NCBI RefSeq assembly: GCF_015482775.1
Contig: NZ_CP058214.1
Coordinates: 2,780,501-2,844,500, forward strand
Reading direction: 5' to 3'
Length of the DNA stretch: 64,000 bases
Origin: Kaustia mangrovi
GTDB lineage: Bacteria > Pseudomonadota > Alphaproteobacteria > Rhizobiales > Im1
The position numbers and the translations under genes were made by a program. Shown here in pieces: positions 42,937 through 51,413 of the stretch (position 1 is the stretch's first letter; each line of letters begins with the position of its first letter). The notes below the pieces were generated by a model that made no database searches, had not been told where the DNA came from, and worked only from the letters and a program-made list of their open reading frames with translations.

Positions 42937-45249
42937 ATGAACATCGCAGCAGAAACCAAACGCGGCATCGTCCGCGGCGGCGAGACGCTCAAGGAGCATC
43001 GCGACCGCCTGATGGAGGCCACACGGCGCACCGGCCACTATGCGGGCCTCGAGAAGAGGGCGCTGCATGACAGCGATCCCATCCTCTACAACAAGCTCTT
43101 CTCGCGGCTCAGGGCGGGCGTCGTCGATGCCCGCGAGACGGCCAAGAAGATCGCGGCCTCGCCGATCGTGGAGCAGGAGGGCGAGCTGTGCTTCACCCTC
43201 TACAACGCCGCGGGCGATGCGATCCTCACATCGACCGGCATCATCATCCATGTCGGCACCATGGGCGCGGCGATCAAGTACATGATCGAGAACGACTGGG
43301 AGGGCAATCCCGGCATCAGGGACAAGGACATCTTCTGCAACAACGACTCGCTTATCGGGAACGTCCACCCCTGCGACATCCACACCATCGTGCCGATCTT
43401 CCATGGCGGCGAGCTCGTCGGCTGGGTCGGCGGCGTCACCCATGTGATCGACACCGGCGCGGTCGGTCCGGGCTCCATGTGCACCGGCCAGGTCCAGCGC
43501 TTCGGCGACGGCTATTCGGTGACCTGCCGCAAGATCGGCGAGAACGACACGCTGTTCCGCGACTGGCTGCACGAGAGCCAGCGCATGGTGCGCACGACCC
43601 GCTACTGGATGCTCGACGAGCGGACCCGCGTGGCCGGCTGCCACATGATCCGCAAGCTCGTGGAGGAGGTGATCGCGGAAGAGGGCATCGAGGCCTACTG
43701 GAAGTTCGCCTACGAGGCCGTCGAGCATGGCCGGGTCGGCCTGCAGAACCGCATCAAGGCGATGACCATCCCCGGCACCTACCGCCAGGTCGGCTTCGTC
43801 GACGTGCCCTACGCCCATGAGGATGTGCGCGTGCCCTCCGACTTCGCCAAGGTCGACACGATCATGCACACCCCCTCGGAGATGACCATTCGCGGCGACG
43901 GGACGTGGCGCCTCGACTTCGAGGGCTCGAGCCGCTGGGGCTGGCACACCTACAACGCCCATCAGGTGAGCTTCACCTCGGGCATCTGGGTGATGATGAC
44001 GCAGACGCTGATTCCCACCGAGATGATCAATGACGGGGCGGCCTACGGCACCGAGTTCCGCCTGCCCAAGGGCACATGGATGAACCCGGACGACCGGCGC
44101 GTGGCCTTCGCCTATAGCTGGCACTTCCTCGTCTCGTCCTGGACGGCCCTGTGGCGCGGCCTGTCGCGCTCCTATTTCGGGCGCGGCTATCTGGAGGAGG
44201 TGAATGCGGGCAACGCCAACACCTCCAACTGGCTCCAGGGCGGCGGCTTCAACCAGTATGACGAGATCCATGCGGTGAACTCCTTCGAATGCGCCGCCAA
44301 CGGGGTGGGCGCCTCGGCCATCGCCGACGGGATCAGCCACGCCGCCGCCATCTGGAACCCGGAAGGCGACATGGGCGACATGGAGATCTGGGAGCTCGCC
44401 GAGCCGCTCGTCTATCTCGGCCGGCAGATCAAGGCGAGCTCCGGCGGCGCCGGCAAGTATCGCGGCGGCTGCGGGTTCGAGAGCCTGCGCATGGTCTGGA
44501 ACGCCAAGGACTGGACCATGTTCTTCATGGGCAACGGCCATATCAGCTCCGACTGGGGGCTGATGGGCGGCTATCCGGCGGCGTCGGGCTATCGCTTCGC
44601 GGCCCACGAGACCGGGCTTGAGGAGAAGATCGCGAGCGGTGCGCCCGTGCCCCATGGCGGCGACACCGATCCGGAGAACCCCGTCTGGGACGGCATGCTG
44701 GAAGGGGCGCGGATCAAGCGCGACAAGCAGGCCATCACCACCGAGGAGATGTTCCGCGATCACGATCTCTACCTCAACTACATGCGCGGTGGGCCGGGCT
44801 TCGGCGACCCGCTGGACCGGGACCCGCAGGCGGTCGCCGACGACGTCAATGGCGGCTATCTGCTGCACCGCTTCGCCGACAGCGTCCATGGCGTGATCCT
44901 GGCGGAGGCCGGCGACGGGCTCTACGGCGTGAACGAGGCGGCGACGGAGGCCCGCCGCGCCGCCATCCGCAAGGAGCGGCTGGAGCAGTCCGTGCCGACG
45001 GCGGAATGGATGGCGAAGGAGCGCGAGCGGATCCTCGCCAAGGATGCCGGCCTCCAGGTCCAGCAGATGTTCGCCGCCTCCTTCAAGCTCGGGCCCCGCT
45101 TCGAGGTGTCGTTCCGCGAGTTCTGGGACCTGCCGGAGAGCTGGGTGCTCGACGAGGCGGACCTGCCGATCCCCTCCTATGGGCGGGAGTACTCGATGGA
45201 CCTGTCGGAGCTGCCGGACGTGCGCACCGTGGAACTCGTCGAGCAATGA
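42937..45249 (+). CDS. acxB: Acetone carboxylase alpha subunit (hydantoinase B-like)
   Basis: A 770-residue HyuB-type subunit. The alpha subunit holds the site where the activated enolate of acetone is joined to CO2, with manganese. Seen are a conserved hydantoinase-B core ASPIVEQEGELCFTLYNAAG, FCNNDSLIGNVHPCDIHTI, VGWVGGVTHVIDTGAVGPGS and MRGGPGFGDPLDRDPQ near the C-terminus. ATG at 42937 has AGGGAGGAAAAAAGAG upstream; an open frame back to 42754 is only a shadow of acxA. The protein is full length for the family and free of frame breaks. Its stop is 59 bases before acxC. Confidence 0.95.
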   Translation: MNIAAETKRGIVRGGETLKEHRDRLMEATRRTGHYAGLEKRALHDSDPILYNKLFSRLRAGVVDARETAKKIAASPIVEQEGELCFTLYNAAGDAILTSTGIIIHVGTMGAAIKYMIENDWEGNPGIRDKDIFCNNDSLIGNVHPCDIHTIVPIFHGGELVGWVGGVTHVIDTGAVGPGSMCTGQVQRFGDGYSVTCRKIGENDTLFRDWLHESQRMVRTTRYWMLDERTRVAGCHMIRKLVEEVIAEEGIEAYWKFAYEAVEHGRVGLQNRIKAMTIPGTYRQVGFVDVPYAHEDVRVPSDFAKVDTIMHTPSEMTIRGDGTWRLDFEGSSRWGWHTYNAHQVSFTSGIWVMMTQTLIPTEMINDGAAYGTEFRLPKGTWMNPDDRRVAFAYSWHFLVSSWTALWRGLSRSYFGRGYLEEVNAGNANTSNWLQGGGFNQYDEIHAVNSFECAANGVGASAIADGISHAAAIWNPEGDMGDMEIWELAEPLVYLGRQIKASSGGAGKYRGGCGFESLRMVWNAKDWTMFFMGNGHISSDWGLMGGYPAASGYRFAAHETGLEEKIASGAPVPHGGDTDPENPVWDGMLEGARIKRDKQAITTEEMFRDHDLYLNYMRGGPGFGDPLDRDPQAVADDVNGGYLLHRFADSVHGVILAEAGDGLYGVNEAATEARRAAIRKERLEQSVPTAEWMAKERERILAKDAGLQVQQMFAASFKLGPRFEVSFREFWDLPESWVLDEADLPIPSYGREYSMDLSELPDVRTVELVEQ

Positions 45250-45308
45250 GAACGAGCCGGGCCGCGGGGGCGGTCCCCGCGGCCCGCCAATCATAAAGGG
45301 AGGAAACC

Positions 45309-45809
45309 ATGGCCTATACGAAGGCAAAGATCCGGGATCTGGTCGACGGCAAGATCGACCGCGACACGCTGCACCAGATGCTCTCCACGCCGAAGGATGC
45401 CGAGCGCTTCGAGATGTATCTGGAGATCCTTCAGGAGCAGGTGCCCTGGGACGACAGGATCGTTCTGCCGCTCGGCCCGAAGCTCTTCGTCGTCCAGCGC
45501 GCGATGGACAGGAAATGGGTGATCCGGAGCTGGGCCGGATACGATTTCTGCGACTGGCAGGAGAACTGGAAGCTCCATGCGCGCATCCGCGTGCGCGAGA
45601 CGCCGGAGCAGATGGAGGAGCTCTATCCCCGCCTCATGGCGCCGAGCACCGACTGGCAGGTGATCCGCGAATATTTCTGCCCGCTCTCCGGAGACCTCCT
45701 CGATGTGGAGGCGCCGACGCCCTGGTATCCGGTCATCCACGATTTCGAGCCGGATATCGACACCTTCTATCGCGACTGGCTCGGCCTCGAGATCCCCGAA
45801 CGGGCCTGA
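45309..45809 (+). CDS. acxC: Acetone carboxylase gamma subunit
   Basis: A 166-residue subunit of the family found only in acetone carboxylases. It begins MAYTKAKIRDLVDGKIDRDT and has IRSWAGYDFCDWQENWKLHA and REYFCPLSGDLLDVEAP, where the cysteines may bind zinc, then WYPVIHDFEPDIDTFYRDWL. It is required to hold the alpha and beta parts together; its catalytic role is unclear. ATG 45309 has AAAGGGAGGAAACC upstream. It ends the operon, 29 bases before a strong hairpin. Confidence 0.95.
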   Translation: MAYTKAKIRDLVDGKIDRDTLHQMLSTPKDAERFEMYLEILQEQVPWDDRIVLPLGPKLFVVQRAMDRKWVIRSWAGYDFCDWQENWKLHARIRVRETPEQMEELYPRLMAPSTDWQVIREYFCPLSGDLLDVEAPTPWYPVIHDFEPDIDTFYRDWLGLEIPERA

Positions 45810-45838
45810 CGCAGGTCTTCCCCGCCGACCCCTCGGCG

Positions 45839-45876
45839 GCGCACGGGCTCCACCCCCTCCTCCGGAGCCCGTGCGC
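45839..45876 (+). terminator. Hairpin after the acx operon
   Basis: Arms GCGCACGGGCTCC (45839-45851) and GGAGCCCGTGCGC (45864-45876) make a perfect 13-base-pair stem with a 12-base C-rich loop, 29 bases after the acxC stop. There is no run of T afterwards, but location supports a terminator. Confidence 0.65.
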
Positions 45877-46288
45877 TCTCCGTCTCGCCCCGCCCCGCCA
45901 CGGGCCCGGATTCGCCCCGTGGCATTTTTGCGACAGGACGGGGGATAAATCCGAATGCCGGCGGGGCCCGGCGCGACGGCATCCGGCGCCGGCCGCCATC
46001 GCGATCCCCGCGAAAACATTACTTTTTCAGTCAAGAATTCCGTCGGCGGCGTCCTGGCCGGCGATACATTCCTGGAATTGATCTAAATCATTGCTATTGC
46101 AAGAGAAATTCAAAGTGCATTAAAGCCGGTCATCATCGGTGTCCAGAGGGCTGGACACGCCAAGGCCGTCTTCCGGGCTCGTCTTCCGTCCGTATCATGC
46201 ACCAGTGCGATCCCCATATGCCGTATCTCCTGCCCGGTGGCCCGGCCGGCGGGATATGGCGTGCGTCCGCCAGAGCGAGGGCCGGCTG
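45877..46288 (+). promoter_or_regulatory. AT-rich leader and putative promoter of the sigma factor gene
   Basis: About 400 bases without a gene. From 46010 to 46125 base composition drops sharply. A promoter-like pair TTGCAA (46097-46102) and TTAAAG (46120-46125), 17 bases apart, follows a 17-base AT-rich element AATTGATCTAAATCATT (46076-46092) that could be an iron-response (Fur-like) operator. This is consistent with an iron or haem uptake operon downstream, but the site does not match a textbook Fur box well. The stretch between 45880 and 46010 shows nothing notable. Confidence 0.45.
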
Positions 46289-46798
46289 ATGTGGGACCTG
46301 CAGAAGCTCTTCCTGCGGCATGCGCGCGAGATCGACCGCTTCCTGAGACGGCGCGGCCACAGCCCCGAGACCGCCGCCGACCTGACCCAGGACACCTTCT
46401 TGCGTGTGATGACGGCGGCGGCGCGCCGCGATGGCGGCAATCCGCGGGCCTATCTGCACCGGGTGGCGCGCAACCTGTCGATCGACCTGCGCCGCCGGGA
46501 GTGCCGCATGGAGCATGTGAGCCTGCCGGAGGAGGAGATCCACGCCATTGCCGATCCTTCCCCCTCGCCGGAGACTGCGGCCTATGACCGCGAGCGGCTG
46601 AGGATCGTCGAGAGCGCCATCGCGGAGTTGCCGGAAAGGACGCGCCGGGCCTTCCAGCTGCACCGGCTGGGCGGCCGCACGCTGAGCGAGGTGGCCGGCG
46701 AGCTCGGCCTGTCCACATCGCGGACATGGGTTCTGATCCGCAAGGCCTATCTCCATCTGCGCGCCCGTCTCGCCGAGGCCGGCGACGACCCGGCCTGA
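46289..46798 (+). CDS. FecI-type extracytoplasmic-function sigma factor
   Basis: A 169-residue ECF sigma factor: region 2 is REIDRFLRRRGHSPETAADL followed by TQDTFLRVMTAA and GNPRAYLHRVARNLSIDLRR, and region 4 is IAELPERTRRAFQLHRLGG plus LSEVAGELGLSTSRTWVLIR. The FecI branch is indicated by the following FecR and TonB-receptor genes. ATG at 46289 is preceded by GAGGGCCGGCTG; a longer reading frame begins at 46139 but has no family match. In the known system an iron compound at the outer membrane releases this factor through FecR. It should recognise promoters such as those at 46797 and 47852. Confidence 0.93.
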   Translation: MWDLQKLFLRHAREIDRFLRRRGHSPETAADLTQDTFLRVMTAAARRDGGNPRAYLHRVARNLSIDLRRRECRMEHVSLPEEEIHAIADPSPSPETAAYDRERLRIVESAIAELPERTRRAFQLHRLGGRTLSEVAGELGLSTSRTWVLIRKAYLHLRARLAEAGDDPA

Positions 46799-46825
46799 GA
46801 AAATTGCCGCCCGCCAATCGTTCCA
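46797..46825 (+). promoter_or_regulatory. Putative ECF promoter before fecR-type gene
   Basis: GAGAAAAT (46797-46804) and CGTTCCA (46819-46825) are separated by exactly 14 bases. The same two boxes, with the same spacing, occur ahead of the TonB receptor at 47852-47880. The left box overlaps the stop codon of the sigma factor gene. A promoter for a FecI-type factor is the natural reading. Confidence 0.6.
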
Positions 46826-46870
46826 GATAGTGTGGGACGCAATCCGACGGCCTCCGCAAGGGGCCGCGCC

Positions 46871-47833
46871 ATGGAACGGATAGCCATGACCGAGGACATG
46901 CCGGAAGACGACGCGCTGTTCGTGGAGGCGCTCGACCTGATCATCCGGCTGCAGAACGATCCCGACAACCCCGTCGCGCGCGACCTGGTCCGCCGCTGGC
47001 GCGCGCGCGGCCCCCGGCACGAGGCGGCCTGGGCGGAAGCCGTCGAGCTCCACGGCATGGCCGGCGAGGTGCTCCGCGACGGCGGCCGGACAGGCGCGCC
47101 GTCGCGGCGCAAGGTGATCCTGGGCGCCGCCGCCGGGGCGGCCGCGCTCGGGCTCGGCGCGCTCTACGCACCGGAGCTGCGCCTGAGCCTCATGGCCGAC
47201 CACATGACATCGACGGCGGAACTGCGCCGGATCGCGCTCGAGGACGGAACGGCCGTCACGCTCGGTCCCGACAGTGCCATCGCGACAACCTTCACGCCGG
47301 AGCACCGGCAGGTGGAGCTGCTCGACGGCATGGCGTTCTTCCAGGTGGCCGACGACACCGGCCGCCCGTTCCGCGGCATTGCCGGCGATCTGTCGGCGAC
47401 GGCGCGCGCAGCGGCCTTCGCCATGAGCCGCGATGCCGGCTTCCTGACGGTATCGGTGGACCGTGGCGGCGTGGACCTCGCGGCCCCGCAGGCACGCTTC
47501 TCCGCCGGGGTGCGGCTGTCGCGCGGGGAGTGGCTCACCCTGGACGGCCGGTCGTCCTCGATCGAGCGCGGCGCCCGCGATCCAGGCCAGATCGCGGCCT
47601 GGCGGGACGGTCTGGTCGTCGCCGAGCGCGACACGGTGGCCGCCGTGGTGGCGAGGATCGCCCGCTGGCAGCCCGGCCGGGTCCTGATCGCCGATACGGG
47701 GCTCGGCGAGCGCCGGATCAGCGGCGTGTTCGATCTCCACAATCCCGTCGCGGCCCTGAGGGCCGTGGTCCAGCCCCATGGCGGCACGGTCCGCCGGTTC
47801 TCGCCCTGGCTGACCGTCATCTCGTCCGTCTGA
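46871..47833 (+). CDS. FecR-type transmembrane anti-sigma regulator
   Basis: A 320-residue FecR family protein. The N-terminal part has the cytoplasmic DUF4880-type opening (FVEALDLIIRLQNDPDN, RRWRARGPRHEAAWAEA), which holds the sigma factor. One membrane span follows (RRKVILGAAAGAAALGLGAL) and then the FecR periplasmic domain (DGTAVTLGPDSAI, VELLDGMAFFQVADDTGRPF) and a C-terminal STN-interacting region (GLGERRISGVFDLHNPVAAL). It passes the receptor's signal to the sigma factor. ATG at 46871 is favoured by AAGGGG upstream; ATG 46886 is also possible. Transcribed in the sigma factor operon. Confidence 0.93.
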   Translation: MERIAMTEDMPEDDALFVEALDLIIRLQNDPDNPVARDLVRRWRARGPRHEAAWAEAVELHGMAGEVLRDGGRTGAPSRRKVILGAAAGAAALGLGALYAPELRLSLMADHMTSTAELRRIALEDGTAVTLGPDSAIATTFTPEHRQVELLDGMAFFQVADDTGRPFRGIAGDLSATARAAAFAMSRDAGFLTVSVDRGGVDLAAPQARFSAGVRLSRGEWLTLDGRSSSIERGARDPGQIAAWRDGLVVAERDTVAAVVARIARWQPGRVLIADTGLGERRISGVFDLHNPVAALRAVVQPHGGTVRRFSPWLTVISSV

Positions 47834-47851
47834 GAAAAATCCCCGGCAGGG

Positions 47852-47880
47852 GAGAAAATCCGCAAGGCCCGTTCGTTTCA
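47852..47880 (+). promoter_or_regulatory. Putative ECF promoter before the TonB receptor
   Basis: GAGAAAAT (47852-47859) and CGTTTCA (47874-47880) are again 14 bases apart, 74 bases before the receptor ATG. The identity with 46797-46825 in both boxes and in spacing is unlikely to be chance in this GC-rich DNA. Confidence 0.65.
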
Positions 47881-47953
47881 TTCAGTAGGGGCTGCCGCTA
47901 GCCGCTGCCAACCGTCCAGCCCCTTCCGACAGACTGAAACGGAGAGATGGATC

Positions 47954-50620
47954 ATGGGGCCAGAAGGTCGGTGCGAGGGGAGAAGACGTGTCGGCGCACA
48001 TCTGTTCATTGCGGCATTGCTTGCCTCCGCAGGCGGCGGCGCGGCCATGCTGGCCGGTGCGCAAGCGGTGCAGGCGCAGGCACGCCAGCAGGTTTCGTTC
48101 AACCTTCCCGCCGGGCCGCTGCCGGCGGCGCTGGCGGCGTTCGGCCGCCAGGCCGGTCTTCAGGTGACCTACCGCCCCGAAATCGCGTCCGGCAAGCGCT
48201 CGCCGGGCCTGTCCGGCGCCTTGCCGCCCGACATGGCGCTGGGACGCCTCCTGCAGGGGTCCGGGCTCGCCTACCGCTTCACGGGCGCACGCACTGTGGC
48301 GATCGTCGATCCCGCCGCGCCCGGCGATGTCGGTGCGGTGGCGGACGGCTCGACCCTGCTCGGCGCCATCAACGTGACCGCGGGAGGCGGCAATCCGGTC
48401 GAGCGCCCCTACGAGACGCCCGGCGCCACCGCCTATATCTCGGAGGAGAACATCGAGCGCTTCCGCGGCAGCAACCCGGCCGACATGTTCCAGGGCACGC
48501 CCGGCGTCATGTCGGGCGAGGCGCGCAATGCCGGCAGCGCCATCGACGTCAATATCCGCGGCATGCAGGGCATGGGGCGCGTCGAGGTGACGGTCGACGG
48601 GGCGGAGAACGCCGTGACGGTCTATCAGGGCTATCAGGGCATATCGAACCGCACCTTCGTCGATCCCGACCTGCTCGCCGGCATCGACATCACCAAGGGG
48701 TCCGACGTCGCCTCGAACGGCATTGCGGGAACGGTCGCCATGCGCACGCTGGATGCCGGCGACATCGTGAAGGAGGGCAACCGGTTCGGCGTGAGGCTCA
48801 AGGGCGGCTTCGGCACCAATACGAGAAGCCCGAAGGACGGTGCGGTCTCCGGCTATGACTGGCCCAGCGGGCAGCCGGACGCCCCGACGCCCTCGCCGGA
48901 CGGCATGAACCGTCCGTCCTTCCTCACCCCCACGAGCGGATCGGGCAGCGTCGTCGGGGCCTACAAGGGCGACCGGATCGACCTGCTCGCCGCCTATGCC
49001 TACCGCAAGCGCGGCAACTACTATGCGGGCGAGGAGGGGCCCGGAGCGGAGCCGGTCAATATCGGCCCGCGCGAATACTGCACGGCCTGGGGCAACTGCT
49101 CGCAGGTCGAGGATTACTACGTGAATGGCGGCCTCACCAACTACCGCCCGGGCGAGGAGGTGCTCAACACCCAGCTCGAGACCGAATCCTGGCTCGGCAA
49201 GGCGACAGTACGCTTCGGCGACGGACACAGCCTGAAGCTCGGCTATACGGGGTTCCGCAGCGAAGCCGGCGACCGCCTCGCCTCGCGCCTGACGAGCGGG
49301 TCCTCGCAGGCGACCCAGCAGCCCCAGACCGCCGGCACCAGGCTCGACACCGGTACGCTGCACTACAACTGGCAGCCTGACGACAACGACCTGATCGCGC
49401 TCAAGGCCAATCTGTGGTTCACCCACCTCGAGCTGCGCAATCCCAAGCGCACCGGCTTCACCCTGCCCGAGCCCGGCGACTTCCGGCCCGGCTCCGATTC
49501 CGACCTGTGGGGCGGGGAGATCGCGAACACCTCCAGGCTGTCCACCGGTTTCGGCGCGGTCGATGTCGATTATGGCATCTCCTATCGCGGCGAGGACACG
49601 CGGCCGAGCCCCGGCACGAAGGAGGCGGAGACCTGGCTCGACCTGCGCGACGGGATCCGCCATGAGGTGGCGGGTTTCGCCAAGATGGCCTGGCAGGCCC
49701 GGGACTGGCTCACCGTCGAGGCCGGTCTGCGCTACGCCCATGTCTGGTCGAAGGACCGCAACGACCCCTATCTGGAACGCAACTACACCTACGATTCCTC
49801 GTTCAACGACGGGGGCTTCAGCCCGTCGGTCGGCGTGACGGTGGAGCCGGTCGACTGGGCACAGCTCTATGTGAGGTATTCCAACGTCATGCGCGCGCCG
49901 AGCATCATCGAATCGGTGTCGGCCTTCACCATGAACGTCAACGAGAACCTCAGGCCGGAACGCTCCAGCAACTGGGAGATCGGGGCGAATCTCATCGGCG
50001 ACGGGCTGATCGCCGCCGGCGACCGGGGCATGGTGAAGCTTGGCTACTTCAACTGGGTGGTGGACAACTATATCGCGCGGGAGTGGTACACCTACCCCAA
50101 TGGCTCCATGGGCATGCGCATCTTCAATATCGACAGCGCGTCGTTCTCCGGACTGGAGCTGTCCGGGCGCTACGAGATCGGCGGGTTCGCCGCCGAGCTT
50201 GCGGCCAATTACTATCTCGATGTGGAATTCTGCCGCACGGCGGACAGCTGCGAGAGCAAGTCGCTCTATGCCGACTACGCGACGAACCAGGTGCCGCCCG
50301 AATATTCCGTCGACCTGACGCTGTCCCAGAGATTCTTCGGCGATGCGCTGACCGTCGGCGGCCGCGTCTCCCATATCGGCCCGCGCGCGGTCGGCCATGG
50401 CGACGTCACCGGGCAGGGCATGTCGCAGTTCATCACCAAGATCGACTGGAAGCCCTACACGCTCTTCGACGTCTTCGCAGAATACAGGTTCAACGAGAAC
50501 TTCACCGCCAGCGCGCGCATCGAGAACCTGATGGACAAATACTATGTGGACCCGCTGAGCCTGGTGAACCAGCCGGGGCCGGGACGGACCTTCTATGCCT
50601 CGCTGACGGCCTCGTTCTGA
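47954..50620 (+). CDS. TonB-dependent haem-type receptor with signalling (STN) domain
   Basis: An 888-residue outer-membrane receptor. A signal peptide (AALLASAGGGAAMLAGAQAV) is followed by an STN domain (about 46-115; SFNLPAGPLPAALAAFGRQA), which talks to FecR, then plug (about 140-265; NIRGMQGMGRVEVTVDGAE) and a 22-strand barrel ending with aromatic Phe (YASLTASF). Haem-receptor elements are present: YVRYSNVMRAP (FRAP-like) and VNENLRPERSSNWEIG (NPNL-like), as in HasR-type proteins, though the histidine usually between them is not seen. The next gene encodes haem oxygenase, which supports haem as the cargo. ATG 47954 follows GGAGAGATGGATC. Confidence 0.93.
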   Translation: MGPEGRCEGRRRVGAHLFIAALLASAGGGAAMLAGAQAVQAQARQQVSFNLPAGPLPAALAAFGRQAGLQVTYRPEIASGKRSPGLSGALPPDMALGRLLQGSGLAYRFTGARTVAIVDPAAPGDVGAVADGSTLLGAINVTAGGGNPVERPYETPGATAYISEENIERFRGSNPADMFQGTPGVMSGEARNAGSAIDVNIRGMQGMGRVEVTVDGAENAVTVYQGYQGISNRTFVDPDLLAGIDITKGSDVASNGIAGTVAMRTLDAGDIVKEGNRFGVRLKGGFGTNTRSPKDGAVSGYDWPSGQPDAPTPSPDGMNRPSFLTPTSGSGSVVGAYKGDRIDLLAAYAYRKRGNYYAGEEGPGAEPVNIGPREYCTAWGNCSQVEDYYVNGGLTNYRPGEEVLNTQLETESWLGKATVRFGDGHSLKLGYTGFRSEAGDRLASRLTSGSSQATQQPQTAGTRLDTGTLHYNWQPDDNDLIALKANLWFTHLELRNPKRTGFTLPEPGDFRPGSDSDLWGGEIANTSRLSTGFGAVDVDYGISYRGEDTRPSPGTKEAETWLDLRDGIRHEVAGFAKMAWQARDWLTVEAGLRYAHVWSKDRNDPYLERNYTYDSSFNDGGFSPSVGVTVEPVDWAQLYVRYSNVMRAPSIIESVSAFTMNVNENLRPERSSNWEIGANLIGDGLIAAGDRGMVKLGYFNWVVDNYIAREWYTYPNGSMGMRIFNIDSASFSGLELSGRYEIGGFAAELAANYYLDVEFCRTADSCESKSLYADYATNQVPPEYSVDLTLSQRFFGDALTVGGRVSHIGPRAVGHGDVTGQGMSQFITKIDWKPYTLFDVFAEYRFNENFTASARIENLMDKYYVDPLSLVNQPGPGRTFYASLTASF

Positions 50621-50771
50621 GGCGCGCGCAGGCAGCCGCGACCGGCCGGAAAACTTTTTTGCAAGATCGGGCGGCGTGGATCGTCATCTCTATAAGAGCC
50701 CGTTTCAGGCTGGCGCCGTGCGATCTCGACGGCCCGGCTCCCGGGAGCCCATGCGAACAGGAGTAGCGACG

Positions 50772-51380
50772 ATGGCAATGACGGAGACCGCAGACCCTCA
50801 AGAGGCGAGCCGCGCCAGGCGGCTGAAGGCCCGGACCCACGAGACGCATGACCGCCTCGACAAGGCGATCATGGCCAACGAGCCTTTCTCCAGCCGCGCG
50901 CGCTATGGCCGGTTCCTCGAGGTGCAGCACGGTTTCCACCGCGATATCGACGCGCTTTACGGCAACGAGGTGCTCGACCGCTTGTTGCCCGACCTGGCCG
51001 GGCGCCGTCGCCTCGGGCTGATCGAGCAGGACCTTGCCGATCTCGGTGTCGCGCAGCCGGAGCGCGACGGGGCGCCGGCTTTCGGGCCGGGCCGCGCCGT
51101 CGACATCCCGACCGCGTTCGGCTGGCTCTATGTGGCCGAAGGCTCCAATCTCGGTGCGGCATTTCTCCTGAAGGCCGCTGCGGCGCTCGGCCTGTCTGAG
51201 ACGTTCGGCGCGCGGCATCTGGCCGGTGCGCCGGAAGGGCGCGGACTGCACTGGCGCACTTTCACCGCCGCGCTCGATGCGCTGGATCTGCCCGAGGCGG
51301 AGGAGGCGCGTGTCACCGCCGGGGCGGAAGCTGCCTTCGCCCGCGTGCATGGTCTCGTTCTGGACCGTTTTGCCGCCTGA
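50772..51380 (+). CDS. Haem oxygenase, biliverdin-producing
   Basis: A 202-residue all-helical haem oxygenase of the bacterial HemO/BphO group. It opens the porphyrin ring and frees iron from imported haem. The likely proximal histidine is in LKARTHETHDRLD (residue 23 or 26), and the helix WLYVAEGSNLGAAFLLKAA has the flexible glycine-rich haem-contacting turn. ATG 50772 follows AACAGGAG. It lies 151 bases after the receptor gene in the same direction. A BphO role (biliverdin for a phytochrome) is unlikely because no phytochrome gene is present. Confidence 0.9.
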   Translation: MAMTETADPQEASRARRLKARTHETHDRLDKAIMANEPFSSRARYGRFLEVQHGFHRDIDALYGNEVLDRLLPDLAGRRRLGLIEQDLADLGVAQPERDGAPAFGPGRAVDIPTAFGWLYVAEGSNLGAAFLLKAAAALGLSETFGARHLAGAPEGRGLHWRTFTAALDALDLPEAEEARVTAGAEAAFARVHGLVLDRFAA

Positions 51381-51413
51381 CCGGCCGGCACACCCTGAAA
51401 ATCCCCAGGCTCC

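Noticed and set aside
50641-50771. A third copy of the ECF promoter motif before haem oxygenase
   Set aside because: GGAAAAC and CGTGGAT are present, but the spacing is 20 bases and the boxes do not match, so haem oxygenase is more likely read from the receptor promoter or another one.
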